This document shows, piece by piece, positions 45,323 through 54,410 of a DNA stretch of 64,000 nt. This DNA comes from Albimonas sp963816545 (GTDB lineage Bacteria; Pseudomonadota; Alphaproteobacteria; Rhodobacterales; Rhodobacteraceae), in contig CAWFLE010000005.1 of NCBI GenBank assembly GCA_963816545.1, positions 223,931 through 287,930 on the forward strand, in the 5' to 3' direction. The stretch's first letter is position 1. Every line of letters starts with the position of its first letter. The translations under genes and the position numbers were made by a program. The notes below the pieces were generated by a model that was not told the DNA's origin, did no database searches, and saw only the letters and a program-made list of their open reading frames with translations.

Positions 45323-45386
45323 CGCCCCGACCCCGGCCCTCCCCCGCAGGCGGCGGGAGGGAGGCGCCCGGCGGCGGCAGGCGGCC

Positions 45387-45991
45387 CTAGAGGATCAGCG
45401 ACGCGGCGATCGCCCACATCAGCGCGATGCCCGCATCGAGCCCCGCCAGGCGGAGGGGCGCGCGCAGAGCGGCGCCAGCAGCCGCGCGCCGTAGCCCAGC
45501 GCGAAGAAGAAGACGAAGGAGGCGGCGGCGGCGCCGAGGCGCGAAGGCCAGCCGCTCCGCCGCCCGCGAAGGCGGCCGACACGGCCCCGATCAGCCCCAG
45601 CGTGTCCAGATAGACATGCGGGTTGAGCCAGGTGAGGGCGAGGCAGGTCTCCAGCGCCGCGGTCAGCGACTGCCGGCCCGCCGCCCGCGCGCAGCGCCTC
45701 GCCGGGCCGCAGGGCGGCGCGCAGCCGCAGCGCGCCGTAGGCGAGCAGGAACGCGGCCCCGCCCCATCTCAGGCCGGCGGACGAGCCACGGCCACCGGGC
45801 GGCAGAGCCGCGCCGAAGCCCGCGACGCCGGCGGCGATCAGCACCGCGTCCTAGACGCGCAGAGCAGGCACACCGCGAAGACATGCGCGCCGCATCAGAC
45901 CCTGGCGCAGCACGAAGGCGTTCTGCGCGCCGATGGCGAGGATCAGGCTGAAGCAGGTGGCGAGGCCCGTCGCGCCGGCGGTCAGGATCAC
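45387..45991 (-). CDS. LysE/ArgO-family amino acid exporter, with apparent frameshifts
   Basis: Inner-membrane exporter of basic or other amino acids. The GTG start at 45991 gives ILTAGATGLATCFSLILAIG followed by AQNAFVLRQGLMRR, the LysE signature (AIGAQNAFVLRQGL). Later parts read LIAAGVAGFGAAL, GGAAFLLAYGALRLRAAL, TWLNPHVYLDTLGLIGAVSA (assembled across a shift; the N-P-H-x-Y-L-D-T segment is highly conserved) and a final helix AIALMWAIAASLIL. The GTG overlaps the stop of the DUF502 frame (GTGA). The gene starts inside the 67-bp repeat array, so the N-terminus may vary between repeats. Confidence 0.8.
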
Positions 45992-46155
45992 TCCGCCCGG
46001 GCGCGGCGGCGCGCAGGCGACGGGGAATGGCACGAGACCTTCGAGGACACGGGCTCACTCCGCCGGGGCGCGGGGGCGCGCGGGCGACGGGGAACGGCAT
46101 GGGACCTTAGAGGACACGGGCTCACTCCGCCCGGGCGCGGGGGCGCGCGGGGCGG
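45988..46155. repeat. Tandem 67-bp repeat, about 2.5 units
   Basis: The unit begins TCACTCCGCCCGGGCGCGG, includes GCGACGGGGAA and GGCA, and ends GAGGACACGGGC. Units run about 45988-46054, 46055-46121 and a partial third 46122-46155, with six to eight differences. The array spans the end of the DUF502 frame and the start of lysE. Because 67 is not divisible by three, each unit is read in a different frame. Confidence 0.8.
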
Positions 46156-46865
46156 GCCGGCCCGAGGGCGTGCGGCGGGCGCGCCGGCGGCCATCTCCTC
46201 GGCCGTGGGGGGCACCACGAGGCCGGCGGAGATGACGAGCTTGGCCGCCTCCTCGATGGTCATGTCCAGCAGCACCACGTCGTGCGCGCGGCACGAACAG
46301 CAGGAAGCCCGAGGTGGGGTTCGGCGTCGTGGGCAGGAACACGCTCACCATTCGTCGGCGGCCGATCTTCCGGGCAGACCTCGCCCCGGGTCTGGGTGGA
46401 GATGAAGGCGAGCGCCCAGAGCCCCCGGCGCGGGTACTCGATCAGGCAGGCGTTCTGGAACGAGGCGCCTGGACTGGTCAGCACCGTCTCGATGATCTGC
46501 TTCACGCCGTTGTAGATCGAGCGGACGACCGGCATCCGGTCGAACGATGCTCTCGCCGAAGAGCACAGCTGGCGGCCGAACAGGTTCTTGGTGGCCGCCC
46601 CCACGAACGCGGTGAAGAGCACGAAGACGATCAGCCCGAAGCCCGGGATCGCCACGCCCAGGTAGGTGGCGGGGTTGTAGGCCGAGGGCACCAGCGGGAC
46701 GATCGCGGTCGTCCACGAAGGCGATCATCGTCCAGACAGGTAGATCGTCAGCATCACCGGCGCGACGATGACGAGGCCCGTCAGGAAGTCGGCCCGCCAG
46801 CGCTGCAGCAGGGTGCGGCGCCGGGAGGGGCGGGGTCGGCGCGGGCGGGGCGGTGTGGGGGCCAT
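45988..46865 (-). CDS. DUF502-family membrane protein, with apparent frameshifts
   Basis: Start at 46865 (MAPTPPRPRRPRPSRRR, basic), then RWRADFLTGLVIVAPVMLTI (first helix), MIAFVDD, VPSAYNPATYLGVAIPGFGLIVFVLFTAFVGA (second helix) and the family core RMPVVRSIYNGVKQIIETVL. It continues with GASFQNACLIEYPRRGLWALAF, VSVFLPTTPNPTSGFLLFVP and MTIEEAAKLVISAGLVVP. These motifs are diagnostic of DUF502, whose role is unknown (linked to envelope function). Shifts occur at about 46735, 46710, 46550, 46345 and 46290. After GLVVPPTAEE the frame runs through the 67-bp repeats to a stop that overlaps the lysE start. Confidence 0.83.
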
Positions 46866-46898
46866 GGGGGCTCCGGTGGCGAGCGGGACCGAAGGAAG

Positions 46899-47849
46899 CT
46901 AGTAGCCGCGGGCCCGGTCCACAATGTGCAACGGCGCCTCGCCCCGGCTCAGGCGGGCGATCTGCTCGATCAGCGCGTCGGCGGCGGTTTCCGTGCGGGT
47001 GACCGAGGCGATGTGGGGGGTGACGGTCACCTTCGGGTGGGTGCGGAAGGGATGGTCGTCGGGCAGCGGCTCCTGCCGGAAGACGTCGAGGGTGGCGTGG
47101 GAGAGGCGGCCTGCGTCGAGCGCGGCGAGGAGGGCGTCGTCGTCGATGAGCTGCCCGCGGCCGGGGTTCACGAGGACCGCGCCCTGCGGCATCAGCGCGA
47201 GGCGGTCCGTGTTCATCAGGGTCTCGGTCCGGGGGGTGAAGGGGAGGAGGAGGACCAGGATCTCGGAGCGGGAGAGGATCGCCGCGAGGCCCTCGTCTCC
47301 GTGCAGGCAGCTCACGCCGGGCACGGATTTGGGCGAGCGGGACCAGCCGGCCACGTCGAAGCGCAGGGCGGCGAGCATGCGGGCGGCGTCGGCGCCGAGC
47401 TCGCCCAGGCCGAGGACGCCGACCTTGCGGTGGCGGGAGAGGGGCGGGTGCCACTGAGGCCACTCGCCGGGCTTGAGCGCGAGGTGGCGGTCGAGGCCGG
47501 TGTGGTGACGCAGGACATGGGCGCAGACCCAGTCGGTCATGCCCTCGGTCAGGCCGGGCTCGACCATGCGGGTGAGGGGGGCGGTCAGGGTCGGGTTGCC
47601 GACGATCTTCTCGACGCCCGCCCACATGTTCAGGACGGCCTTCAGGCGGGGGTAGGGGGAGAAGTCCTGGATCGGGCCGTCGGGGCTGTAGACGATGGCC
47701 TCCACCGCCTCGGGGTCCACGGCGCCCGGGGAGAGGCGCAGGTCCATGACGAGGTTTGCGCGGGCGGCGGCGGCGGCGAGGGCCTCGCCCCAGCGCTCCC
47801 GCGCCGCGGCGGGGCCGCCGAAAAGGACGATGAGGGGCTGGGCGGTCAT
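46899..47849 (-). CDS. ghrA: D-isomer 2-hydroxyacid dehydrogenase, glyoxylate/hydroxypyruvate reductase A type
   Basis: A 316-residue NAD(P)-dependent reductase. The N-terminal substrate domain contains VYSPDGPIQDFSPYPRLKAVLNMWAGVEKIV; the Rossmann domain has KVGVLGLGELGADAARML and GWSRSPKSVPGV. Catalytic residues are conserved: Arg and Glu in LLLPFTPRTETLMN and LDVFRQEPLP, His in TPHIASVTR. It resembles E. coli GhrA (which has the same NMWAGV block). Start at 47849 (MTAQPLIVLFGGP). Reading frame intact; preceding DUF502 is on the same strand 33 bp downstream. Confidence 0.88.
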   Translation of the reverse strand: MTAQPLIVLFGGPAAARERWGEALAAAAARANLVMDLRLSPGAVDPEAVEAIVYSPDGPIQDFSPYPRLKAVLNMWAGVEKIVGNPTLTAPLTRMVEPGLTEGMTDWVCAHVLRHHTGLDRHLALKPGEWPQWHPPLSRHRKVGVLGLGELGADAARMLAALRFDVAGWSRSPKSVPGVSCLHGDEGLAAILSRSEILVLLLPFTPRTETLMNTDRLALMPQGAVLVNPGRGQLIDDDALLAALDAGRLSHATLDVFRQEPLPDDHPFRTHPKVTVTPHIASVTRTETAADALIEQIARLSRGEAPLHIVDRARGY

Positions 47850-48111
47850 GGGCGGCCTCCTGCAGGTCTGCGCAGGCCGAGGGGTAAGGGGGCGGCGCTG
47901 CGCCTGCAACCCGCGGTGCGGCCGGGGCTTGCGGCGGGGGCGCCGTCCCGCGCTGAGCCTGCGGCTCCGCGCGGGCCCGCGGGACGTGGGCGGATTTCTC
48001 CGCCGTGGGCGGAGAAACGGGACGGCTTGCGCGACGCTCGGACGGAGGCGCTTGCCGCCGCGGCAGGCCGGGTGCAGGATCCGCCGGCGCGCGCCGGCGG
48101 AGGAGTGGGCG

Positions 48112-48465
48112 ATGAGCTACGTGCAGGGGTTCGTGTTGGCGGTCCCCACCGCGAAGCGGGAGGAATACCGCGCCATGGCCGAGCGGTTCGGCCGCATCTT
48201 CAGGGAGTGGGGCGCGCTCTCGGTTGTGGAGGCCTGGGGCGAGGACGTGCCGGACGGCCAGCTCACCTCCTTCCCCATGGCGGTGAAGAAGGCGGACGAC
48301 GAGACGGTGGTCTTCGCCTGGATCGTCTGGCCCTCCCGCGAGGTCTGCGATGCGGCCCACCGGAAGATGGAGACGGACGACCGCATGCCGAAGGACATGT
48401 CGGCCATGCCCTTCGACACGAAGCGCATGATCTTCGGCGGCTTCGTCCCGATCGTGGAGCTGTAG
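48112..48465 (+). CDS. DUF1428-family protein
   Basis: A 117-residue small protein with the DUF1428 (YbaA-like) pattern: MSYVQGFVLAVPTAKREEYRA, FGRIFREWGALSVVEAWGED, VPDGQLTSFPMAVKKADDETVVFAWI, WPSREVCDAAHRKMETDDRM and the end KRMIFGGFVPIVEL. It has a ferredoxin-like fold of the dimeric alpha/beta barrel type. The biochemical role is unknown. GGAGGAGTGGGCG precedes the ATG. Single gene between convergent neighbours. Confidence 0.9.
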   Translation: MSYVQGFVLAVPTAKREEYRAMAERFGRIFREWGALSVVEAWGEDVPDGQLTSFPMAVKKADDETVVFAWIVWPSREVCDAAHRKMETDDRMPKDMSAMPFDTKRMIFGGFVPIVEL

Positions 48466-48530
48466 GCCCTGCGGCCCGCCGACCTGCGGATGCCCGCCCG
48501 CAGGGCGCCCCGGCCCCTGCGGCAGGAGCG

Positions 48531-49667
48531 CTACCGCGGCCGGTGGATATGCGCCGATTGCACCAGCCCGAAGGCCAGCAGCAGCACCAGCATCGCCGAG
48601 CCGCCATAGGAGACCAGAGGCAGCGGCACCCCCACCACGGGCGCGAGGCCCGTGACCATCGCCATGTTCACCGCGAAGAACAGGAAGAAGGTCGTCGCCA
48701 GCCCCCCCGTCATCAGCGCCCCGTAGCGGTCCCGGTTGCGCATCATCGACACCATGCAGAACACGATGATCAGCGCATAGAGGGTCAGCAGCGAGAGGGA
48801 GCCCACCAGCCCGAACTCCTCGGCCAGCGTGGTGAAGATGAAGTCGGTATGCTTCTCCGGCAGGAAGTTGAGGCGGGTCTGCGTGCCCTGCATGAAGCCG
48901 CGCCCCGAGACGCCGCCCGACCCGAAGGCGATCTTGGACTGGGTGATGTGGTAGCCCGCGCCGAGCGGGTCCGACTCCGGGTTCAGGAAGGTGTCGATCC
49001 GGCGGAACTGGTAGTCCCGCAGCAGCTGCCAGGGCGTGCCGCGGCTTTCCAGCACCGTCGTCACCAGCCCGGCCCCCGCCGCCGCGGCCGTGGCGAAATA
49101 GGCCCAGTGGACGCCCGCGAGCCACATCACCGCGGCCCCCCCGATCCCCAGCAGCAGCGCCGTCCCCAGATCCGGCTGCTTGAGCACCAGCGCCATGGGC
49201 AGGAGGATCATCAGCAGAGGCGGCGCCAGCCACAGCGGCCGCGAGGTCTTCCGCGGATCGAGCCAGTCGTAATACCGCGCCAGCGCCAGCACGAGGCCGA
49301 CCTTCATCAGCTCGGAGGGCTGGAGCTGCATGAACCCCAGGTCGATCCAGCGGGTGGCGCCCATGCCGGTCTCGCCCATCACCTCCACCGCCATCAGCAG
49401 CCCCAGCGACCCGAGATAGGCGAGCGGCGAGAGGGTGCGCCAGAACCGGACGTGGATCATCGCCACCACCAGCATCAGCGCGAAGCCGACGCCGAAGCGG
49501 GTCATCTGGCGCGACGCCCAGGGATCGAAGCTCCCCCCCGCCACCGAATACAGCATCAGGAACCCGACCGAGGCCACCGCCGCCAGCAGCAGCGCCACCC
49601 CCCAGTGGAAGCGCAGCACCTTCTGGAGGGCCGAGAGCGGCGCCTCGGGCGGGACCAGCCGGGCCAT
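48531..49667 (-). CDS. mrdB: Rod-shape SEDS glycan polymerase RodA
   Basis: A 378-residue integral membrane peptidoglycan polymerase that elongates the side wall together with PBP2. Ten or so membrane helices; RWIDLGFMQLQPSELMKVGLVL (the SEDS signature), LVLKQPDLGTALLL (with the essential Asp in QPDLGTA), FLPEKHTDFIFTTLAEEFGLVGS and VGVPLPLVSYGGSAMLV are all present. The ATG shares its A with the stop of mrdA (TGATG). Last gene of the mre/mrd cluster. Intact. Confidence 0.95.
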   Translation of the reverse strand: MARLVPPEAPLSALQKVLRFHWGVALLLAAVASVGFLMLYSVAGGSFDPWASRQMTRFGVGFALMLVVAMIHVRFWRTLSPLAYLGSLGLLMAVEVMGETGMGATRWIDLGFMQLQPSELMKVGLVLALARYYDWLDPRKTSRPLWLAPPLLMILLPMALVLKQPDLGTALLLGIGGAAVMWLAGVHWAYFATAAAAGAGLVTTVLESRGTPWQLLRDYQFRRIDTFLNPESDPLGAGYHITQSKIAFGSGGVSGRGFMQGTQTRLNFLPEKHTDFIFTTLAEEFGLVGSLSLLTLYALIIVFCMVSMMRNRDRYGALMTGGLATTFFLFFAVNMAMVTGLAPVVGVPLPLVSYGGSAMLVLLLAFGLVQSAHIHRPR

Positions 49668-51634
49668 CAGGCGCGCCTCGGGGGCAGGGGGCCGTCGGGG
49701 CCGACATTCTCGGGTGCGGGATCCTCGGGGCGGGGCGCGGGCGGACGGATGCGCCGCTCCAGGATCTTCTCGCGCTCCTCGGGCGCGTAGGCGGAGACGG
49801 GCGCCTCGCCGCCCCAGAGCGCGCGCATCATCACGTCCCGCGCGATGGGCGCCGCCACCGCGGAGCCGCCGCCCCCATGCTCCACCACGCAGGAGACGGC
49901 GAAGCGCGGCGCGGCGTAGGGGGCGAAGCTGACGAAGAGGGCGTGGTCCCGCCGCTCCCACGGCAGGTCCTCGTTGCGGAAGACGCCGGCCGCGCGCTCG
50001 GCCATGGTGATGCGGCGCACCTGGGAGGTGCCGGTCTTGCCGGCCATCTCCATCCCGTCGGTCACGATGCGGGCGCGGCGGGCGGTGCCGCGGCGGTCGT
50101 AGGTGACGGCCAGCATCCCCTCGCGCACCATGCGCAGATGCGCGCCGTTGACCGGCAGCAGGCCGGGCGCCGGGTCGGGCAGGGGGCGGCCGCGCTCGGC
50201 CCGGATCAGGCGGGGCGAGACCTCCCGCCCCGTGGCGATCCGCGCCGCCATCACCGCGAGCTGGAGGGGGGAGGCCAGCACGTAGCCCTGGCCGATGCCC
50301 ACGTTGAGCGTGTCGCCCACCAGCCAGGACTGATCGTAGCTCGCGCGTTTCCAGTCCTTGGTGGGGGCGAGCCCCTCCGCCACCGCCGGCAGCGGCAGGT
50401 CATGGCGCACGCCGATGCCGAGGCGCTTGGCCATGTCGGAGATCGCGTCCACGCCCACCCGGCGCGCGATCTCGTAGAAGAACACGTCGCAGGACTGGCC
50501 CAGCGCATCGCGCAGCGGCAGGTGGCCGTGCCCGCCGCGGCGCCAGCAGTGGAAGGTCCGGTCCCCGACCTTGAGCCCGCCATTGCAGAAGATCCGCTCC
50601 GAAGGGTCGAGCTGCCCGGCCTCCAGCGCCGCCAGCGCCACCACCATCTTGAAGGTGGAGCCCGGCGGATAAAGGCCCGAGACGGTCTTGTTCGACAGCG
50701 GCCGGTAAGGGTCGTTCAGCAGCGCGTTCCAGTTCCCGGAGCTGATGCCGAACACGAAGAGGTTGGGGTCGAACCCCGGCGAGGACGCGCAGGCGAGCAG
50801 GTCCCCCGTCGCCGTGTCCATGGCCACCACCGCCGCGCTCTCGCCCGCCAGCCGCTCCATGGCGTAGCGCTGGAGGTCGAGGTCGAGCGTGAGCTGGAGG
50901 TCGGCGCCGGGCTGGCCATCCTCGCGGCTCAGCTCGCGCACCTTGCGGCCGCGGGCGTTGACCTCGATCCGGCTCAGGCCGGCGGCGCCGCGCAGGCGGT
51001 CCTCCTCGCGGTCCTCCACGCCGGACTTGCCGATCTGGAAGTCGGGGATCTGGAACAGCGGCGTGCGGCCCTCGTCCGCCTGGAGGTCGCGCTCCGACAC
51101 GCGGCCCACGTAGCCCACGATATGGGCGAGCAAGTCGCCCTCCGGGTAGAAGCGGGTCAGGCCCACCTCCACGTCGATGCCGGGCAGGGCGGGGGCGTTG
51201 ACGTTGACGCGGGCGAAATCCTCCCAGCTCAGATGCTCGGTCACCGGGACGGGCACGAAGGAGGGCTTGCGCGCCGCCTCGCGCAGCACCCGCTCCCGCT
51301 CGTGCTCGGCGATGGGCACGAGCCGGGCGAGGCGGTCCAGCGTCTCCTCCACGTCGCCCGCCTGCTCCCGGATCAGGACCACGCGGTAGTTCTGGCGGTT
51401 GAGGGCCACCGGCTCCCCGTCCCGGTCGAAGATCTGGCCGCGGGCGGGGGGGAGGAGGCGGATGTTGATCCGGTTCTCCTCCGCGAGCAGGCGGTAGCGG
51501 GGCGCGTCCTCCACCTGGAGCGCGCGCATCCGCCAGCCGAGCGCGCCCATCACCGCCGCCTGGCCGCCCAGCAGCAGCAGGCCGCGCCGGCTCATGCGCG
51601 GGCCGGCATAGGGGGCGGGGCGCCAGCGGCTCAT
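49667..51634 (-). CDS. mrdA: Penicillin-binding protein 2 (transpeptidase)
   Basis: A 655-residue bitopic transpeptidase that cross-links side-wall peptidoglycan. One N-terminal helix (LLLLGGQAAVMGALGW), pedestal domain (LPPARGQIFDRDGEPVALN), then the catalytic domain: SxxK in YPPGSTFKMV, SxN-like SCD in LGQSCDVFFYEIA and KTG in MAGKTGTSQVRR. The C-terminal tail after MRALWGGEAPV is Pro-rich. The start at 51634 overlaps the mreD stop (ATGA). The order mreB-C-D-mrdA-mrdB is the standard elongasome cluster. Confidence 0.95.
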   Translation of the reverse strand: MSRWRPAPYAGPRMSRRGLLLLGGQAAVMGALGWRMRALQVEDAPRYRLLAEENRINIRLLPPARGQIFDRDGEPVALNRQNYRVVLIREQAGDVEETLDRLARLVPIAEHERERVLREAARKPSFVPVPVTEHLSWEDFARVNVNAPALPGIDVEVGLTRFYPEGDLLAHIVGYVGRVSERDLQADEGRTPLFQIPDFQIGKSGVEDREEDRLRGAAGLSRIEVNARGRKVRELSREDGQPGADLQLTLDLDLQRYAMERLAGESAAVVAMDTATGDLLACASSPGFDPNLFVFGISSGNWNALLNDPYRPLSNKTVSGLYPPGSTFKMVVALAALEAGQLDPSERIFCNGGLKVGDRTFHCWRRGGHGHLPLRDALGQSCDVFFYEIARRVGVDAISDMAKRLGIGVRHDLPLPAVAEGLAPTKDWKRASYDQSWLVGDTLNVGIGQGYVLASPLQLAVMAARIATGREVSPRLIRAERGRPLPDPAPGLLPVNGAHLRMVREGMLAVTYDRRGTARRARIVTDGMEMAGKTGTSQVRRITMAERAAGVFRNEDLPWERRDHALFVSFAPYAAPRFAVSCVVEHGGGGSAVAAPIARDVMMRALWGGEAPVSAYAPEEREKILERRIRPPAPRPEDPAPENVGPDGPLPPRRA

Positions 51635-52155
51635 GCCATCCGCTCCCGCGGCGTGGCGCCGAGGCGCAGGACGTAGCGCAGGAAGGCCGCCACCGGCGGA
51701 ATGGCCAGCGCGGTGGTCAGCGCATGGGGGACCAGCGCGGTCAGCGCCGGCGGATCGGCGAAGGAGATCAGCATCAGCATCCATTGTCCCATCAGCGCCG
51801 CGGCGTAGAGCAGCGAGGCCGCGACCCAGTCCCCCAGGATGGAGCGGGGCGCGGGCAGGAGGCGCGCGCGCAGGCGCAGCGCCTCCAGCGCCAGCAGCAG
51901 CGTCAGCGCGCCGGCGCCGGGCGGCCCGCCCAGCAGCGCGTCGCGCAGCGCCAGCAGCGCGAACACCAGCCAGAGGGGCGCGGCATCGGGGCGGCGCAGC
52001 ACGAAGAAGGCGAGCACGCACCACGAGAGGTCCGGCAGCGGCGCGTCCGGCGCGGGCCCCATGGGCGCGAGCTGGATGCCCAGCGCCAGCAGCGTGCCGA
52101 GCGCCAGCGCGCCCACGGCGGCGGCGTCGCGCAGGGCGGAGACGGGGCCGCTCAT
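51631..52155 (-). CDS. mreD: Rod-shape-determining protein MreD
   Basis: A 174-residue membrane protein of the elongasome that links MreC to the cytoskeleton. Six predicted helices, among them AAAVGALALGTLLALGIQLAP, LVFALLALRDALLGGPPG and SLLYAAALMGQWMLMLISFA; PLPDLSWCVLAFFVLRRPD is the conserved P-D-L-x4 region of alphaproteobacterial MreD. Both start and stop overlap the neighbouring genes by four bases (ATGA), so translation is coupled. Confidence 0.9.
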   Translation of the reverse strand: MSGPVSALRDAAAVGALALGTLLALGIQLAPMGPAPDAPLPDLSWCVLAFFVLRRPDAAPLWLVFALLALRDALLGGPPGAGALTLLLALEALRLRARLLPAPRSILGDWVAASLLYAAALMGQWMLMLISFADPPALTALVPHALTTALAIPPVAAFLRYVLRLGATPRERMA

Positions 52156-53100
52156 CGCGTCGCCACCGGCTGGTCGGGCGCGGGCAGGGCGGCGTCCGTG
52201 TCCGCCGCGGGATCGGGGGCGGGCTCGGCCTCCGGCGCGGGGCGACGGATCAGGCCGCCGGGGCGGTCGATCTCGGTATCCGGGCGATAGCGCAGGATCC
52301 GCACGAATTCGAGCCGGGGGAGATCGGCCGCGAGCCTCGCCCGCGGCGCCCCGTCCGGCCCCACGACGGCGATGCCCACGGGAAGGTCGGCGGGCAACAC
52401 CTCGCCGTCGCCGGAGGTCACGACCCGGTCGCCGGGGCGGATCCCTTCCGGGTCCTCCAGGAACTCCAGCCGGGGCGAGGGCGTGCCGTCTCCCGTCAGG
52501 ATCGCCCGCTTGCCCGAGGGGCGGATCAGCACCGGGATGCGCGAGGAATAGTCGGTCACGTACAGCACCCGCGACGCCCGCCGCCCCATGCCCACCACGC
52601 GCCCCGCGAGGCCCGAGCCGTCCATCACCGCCGCCCCGTCCGCCACGCCGTCGCGCTCCCCGACATTGGCGAGGCCGGTGGCGAGGAACGGGCCGCCCAG
52701 AATCCCCGATGATCTCTCCGGTGACGTAGCCCAGCGAGGGCGCGAGCCGCACGTTGTTGAGCGCGCGCAGGCGGGCGTTCTCCTGCTCCAGCGCCAGCGC
52801 CGATTCGCGCCAGACGCGCAGGCGCTGGATCTCGCGCCGCAGCTCCTCGTTCTGTTCGTAGACCCGCACGAAGTCCCGGAAGTCGGCGGTCATGTCGGCG
52901 AGGAAGTCGAGCGGGCCGCCCAGCGACTCGAGGCTCGGGCGCAGGGCGTCGACCACCGACATGCGCATCCGCTCCACCCGCGGCCCGTCCATGCGCCACA
53001 GCGCGAAGACGGCGAGCGAGGCGAGGCACAGGCCGACGAGCAGGATGCGTCGGAGCGCCCGGCCCATGCCGCCTTCCGCGATGCCGTCGTTGCTGGCCAT
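52152..53100 (-). CDS. mreC: Rod-shape-determining protein MreC, one apparent frameshift
   Basis: Periplasmic elongasome protein anchored by helix ILLVGLCLASLAVFALW (about 19-35). A coiled coil (LADMTADFRDFVRVYEQNEELR, LRVWRESALALEQENARLRAL) precedes the beta-barrel core (SLGYVTGEIIGDSG, GLAGRVVGMGRRASRVLYV, SRIPVLIRPSGKRAILTG, PGDRVVTSGDGEVLPADLPV). A Pro/Ala-rich C-terminal tail follows. One extra base at about 52708 (minus strand GATTCTGGGCGG for GATTCGGGCGG) breaks the frame after IIGDSG; both sides are conserved. About 315 residues in total. Confidence 0.92.
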
Positions 53101-53369
53101 GGAGCGGTGTCTTCCGTATCCGTCGGGGGTCGCGAGGTCCTCGGCCGTGGGTCAGCGTGACGAAGGCCGCGGCCCCGGTCAACGCCCGTCCCCGCCGGGC
53201 GGGTCGGGTAGCGCGCCGTGCCCCGGGACGGGAGGGCGCCGATGGCCGCACCGCGGCGGCGACACCCCGCGCAACGCCCGGCTCCGGCGCCGGCGTCCGG
53301 CCGACAGGATCGTCCGGCCGGGGGCGCCGGCCCCGCCGAAGGCGGGGCGTCAGCGGTCGGGCGCGGGCC

Positions 53370-54410
53370 TCAACGGTCGTAGTTGAGGATGTGCATCAGG
53401 TCCCGCTCGTGCTCCAGCGCCTTGCCGGTGCCCAGCGCCACGCAGGACAGCGGATCCTCGGCGGTGGTGATCGCGAGCCCCGTCTGCTCGCGCAGCGCGA
53501 GGTCGAGGTCCCCCAGCAGGGCGCCGCCGCCGGTCAGCATCACGCCGCGGTCCACGATGTCGGCCGCGAGGTCCGGGGGCGTCGCCTCCAGCGCCGACAT
53601 CACCGACTCCTTGATCTGCATGACCGGCTCGGCCAGCGCCTCGGCGATCTGGCCCTGCGTGACCTCGATCTCCTTGGGGATGCCGTTGAGCAGGTCCCGG
53701 CCCCGGATCTCGATGGAGCGGCCGCGGCCGTCGTCGGGCATGCGGGCGGTGCCGATGGTGCACTTGATGCGCTCGGCGGTGCTCTCGCCGATCAGGATGT
53801 TCTGCTGGCGGCGCAGGTAGGAGATGATCGCCTCGTCCATCTTGTCGCCGCCGACCCGGATGGAGCGGGCGTAGACGATGTCGCCGAGCGAGAGCACCGC
53901 CACCTCGGTGGTGCCGCCGCCGATGTCGACGACCATGGAGCCGGTGGCCTCGGTGATCGGCATGCCGGCGCCGATGGCCGCGGCGATGGGCTCGGGGATC
54001 AGGGCCGCCTTGCGGGCGCCGGCGGCCATGACGCTCTCGCGGATGGCGCGCTCCTCCACCGGCGTCGCGCCGTAGGGGACGCAGACGATGATCTTGGGCG
54101 AGGCGAAGGAGCCGCGGCGGTGCACCTTGCGGATGAAGTGCTTGATCATCTCCTCGGCCACGTCGAAATCGGCGATGACGCCGTCGCGCATGGGCCGGAT
54201 CGCCTGGATCGAGCCCGGCGTGCGGCCGAGCATGAGCTTGGCGTCCTCGCCGACCGCGAGGACCTCCTTCTTGCCGTTCTTGGTGGCGAAGGCGACCACG
54301 GAGGGTTCGTTCAGGACGATGCCGCGGCCCTTCACGTAAACCAGAGTGTTGGCGGTTCCGAGATCTATGGCCATGTCGGCCGAGAACATCCCGAAGAGGC
54401 TGCTCAGCAT
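53370..54410 (-). CDS. mreB: Rod-shape-determining actin homologue MreB
   Basis: A 346-residue bacterial actin that guides side-wall synthesis. Phosphate 1 loop MAIDLGTANTLVYVKG, phosphate 2 VVDIGGGTTEVAVLSLG, adenosine motif MLTGGGALLGDLDLAL, connect motifs PIAAAIGAG and the amphipathic membrane helix at the start (MLSSLFGMF). Intact and of normal length. It leads the minus-strand cluster, separated from mreC by 269 bp with no gene. Confidence 0.97.
   Translation of the reverse strand: MLSSLFGMFSADMAIDLGTANTLVYVKGRGIVLNEPSVVAFATKNGKKEVLAVGEDAKLMLGRTPGSIQAIRPMRDGVIADFDVAEEMIKHFIRKVHRRGSFASPKIIVCVPYGATPVEERAIRESVMAAGARKAALIPEPIAAAIGAGMPITEATGSMVVDIGGGTTEVAVLSLGDIVYARSIRVGGDKMDEAIISYLRRQQNILIGESTAERIKCTIGTARMPDDGRGRSIEIRGRDLLNGIPKEIEVTQGQIAEALAEPVMQIKESVMSALEATPPDLAADIVDRGVMLTGGGALLGDLDLALREQTGLAITTAEDPLSCVALGTGKALEHERDLMHILNYDR

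Noticed and set aside
45988..46155. CRISPR or attachment-site interpretation of the 67-bp repeats
   Set aside because: No unique spacers and no integrase nearby; the array lies within gene ends and behaves as a simple tandem duplication.
24495..46890. A recoded genome using widespread +1 frameshifting, or an island of genuine pseudogenes
   Set aside because: No common slippery motif or stop-codon context precedes the breaks, intact genes are interspersed, and essential genes are hit many times. Base error explains it more simply.
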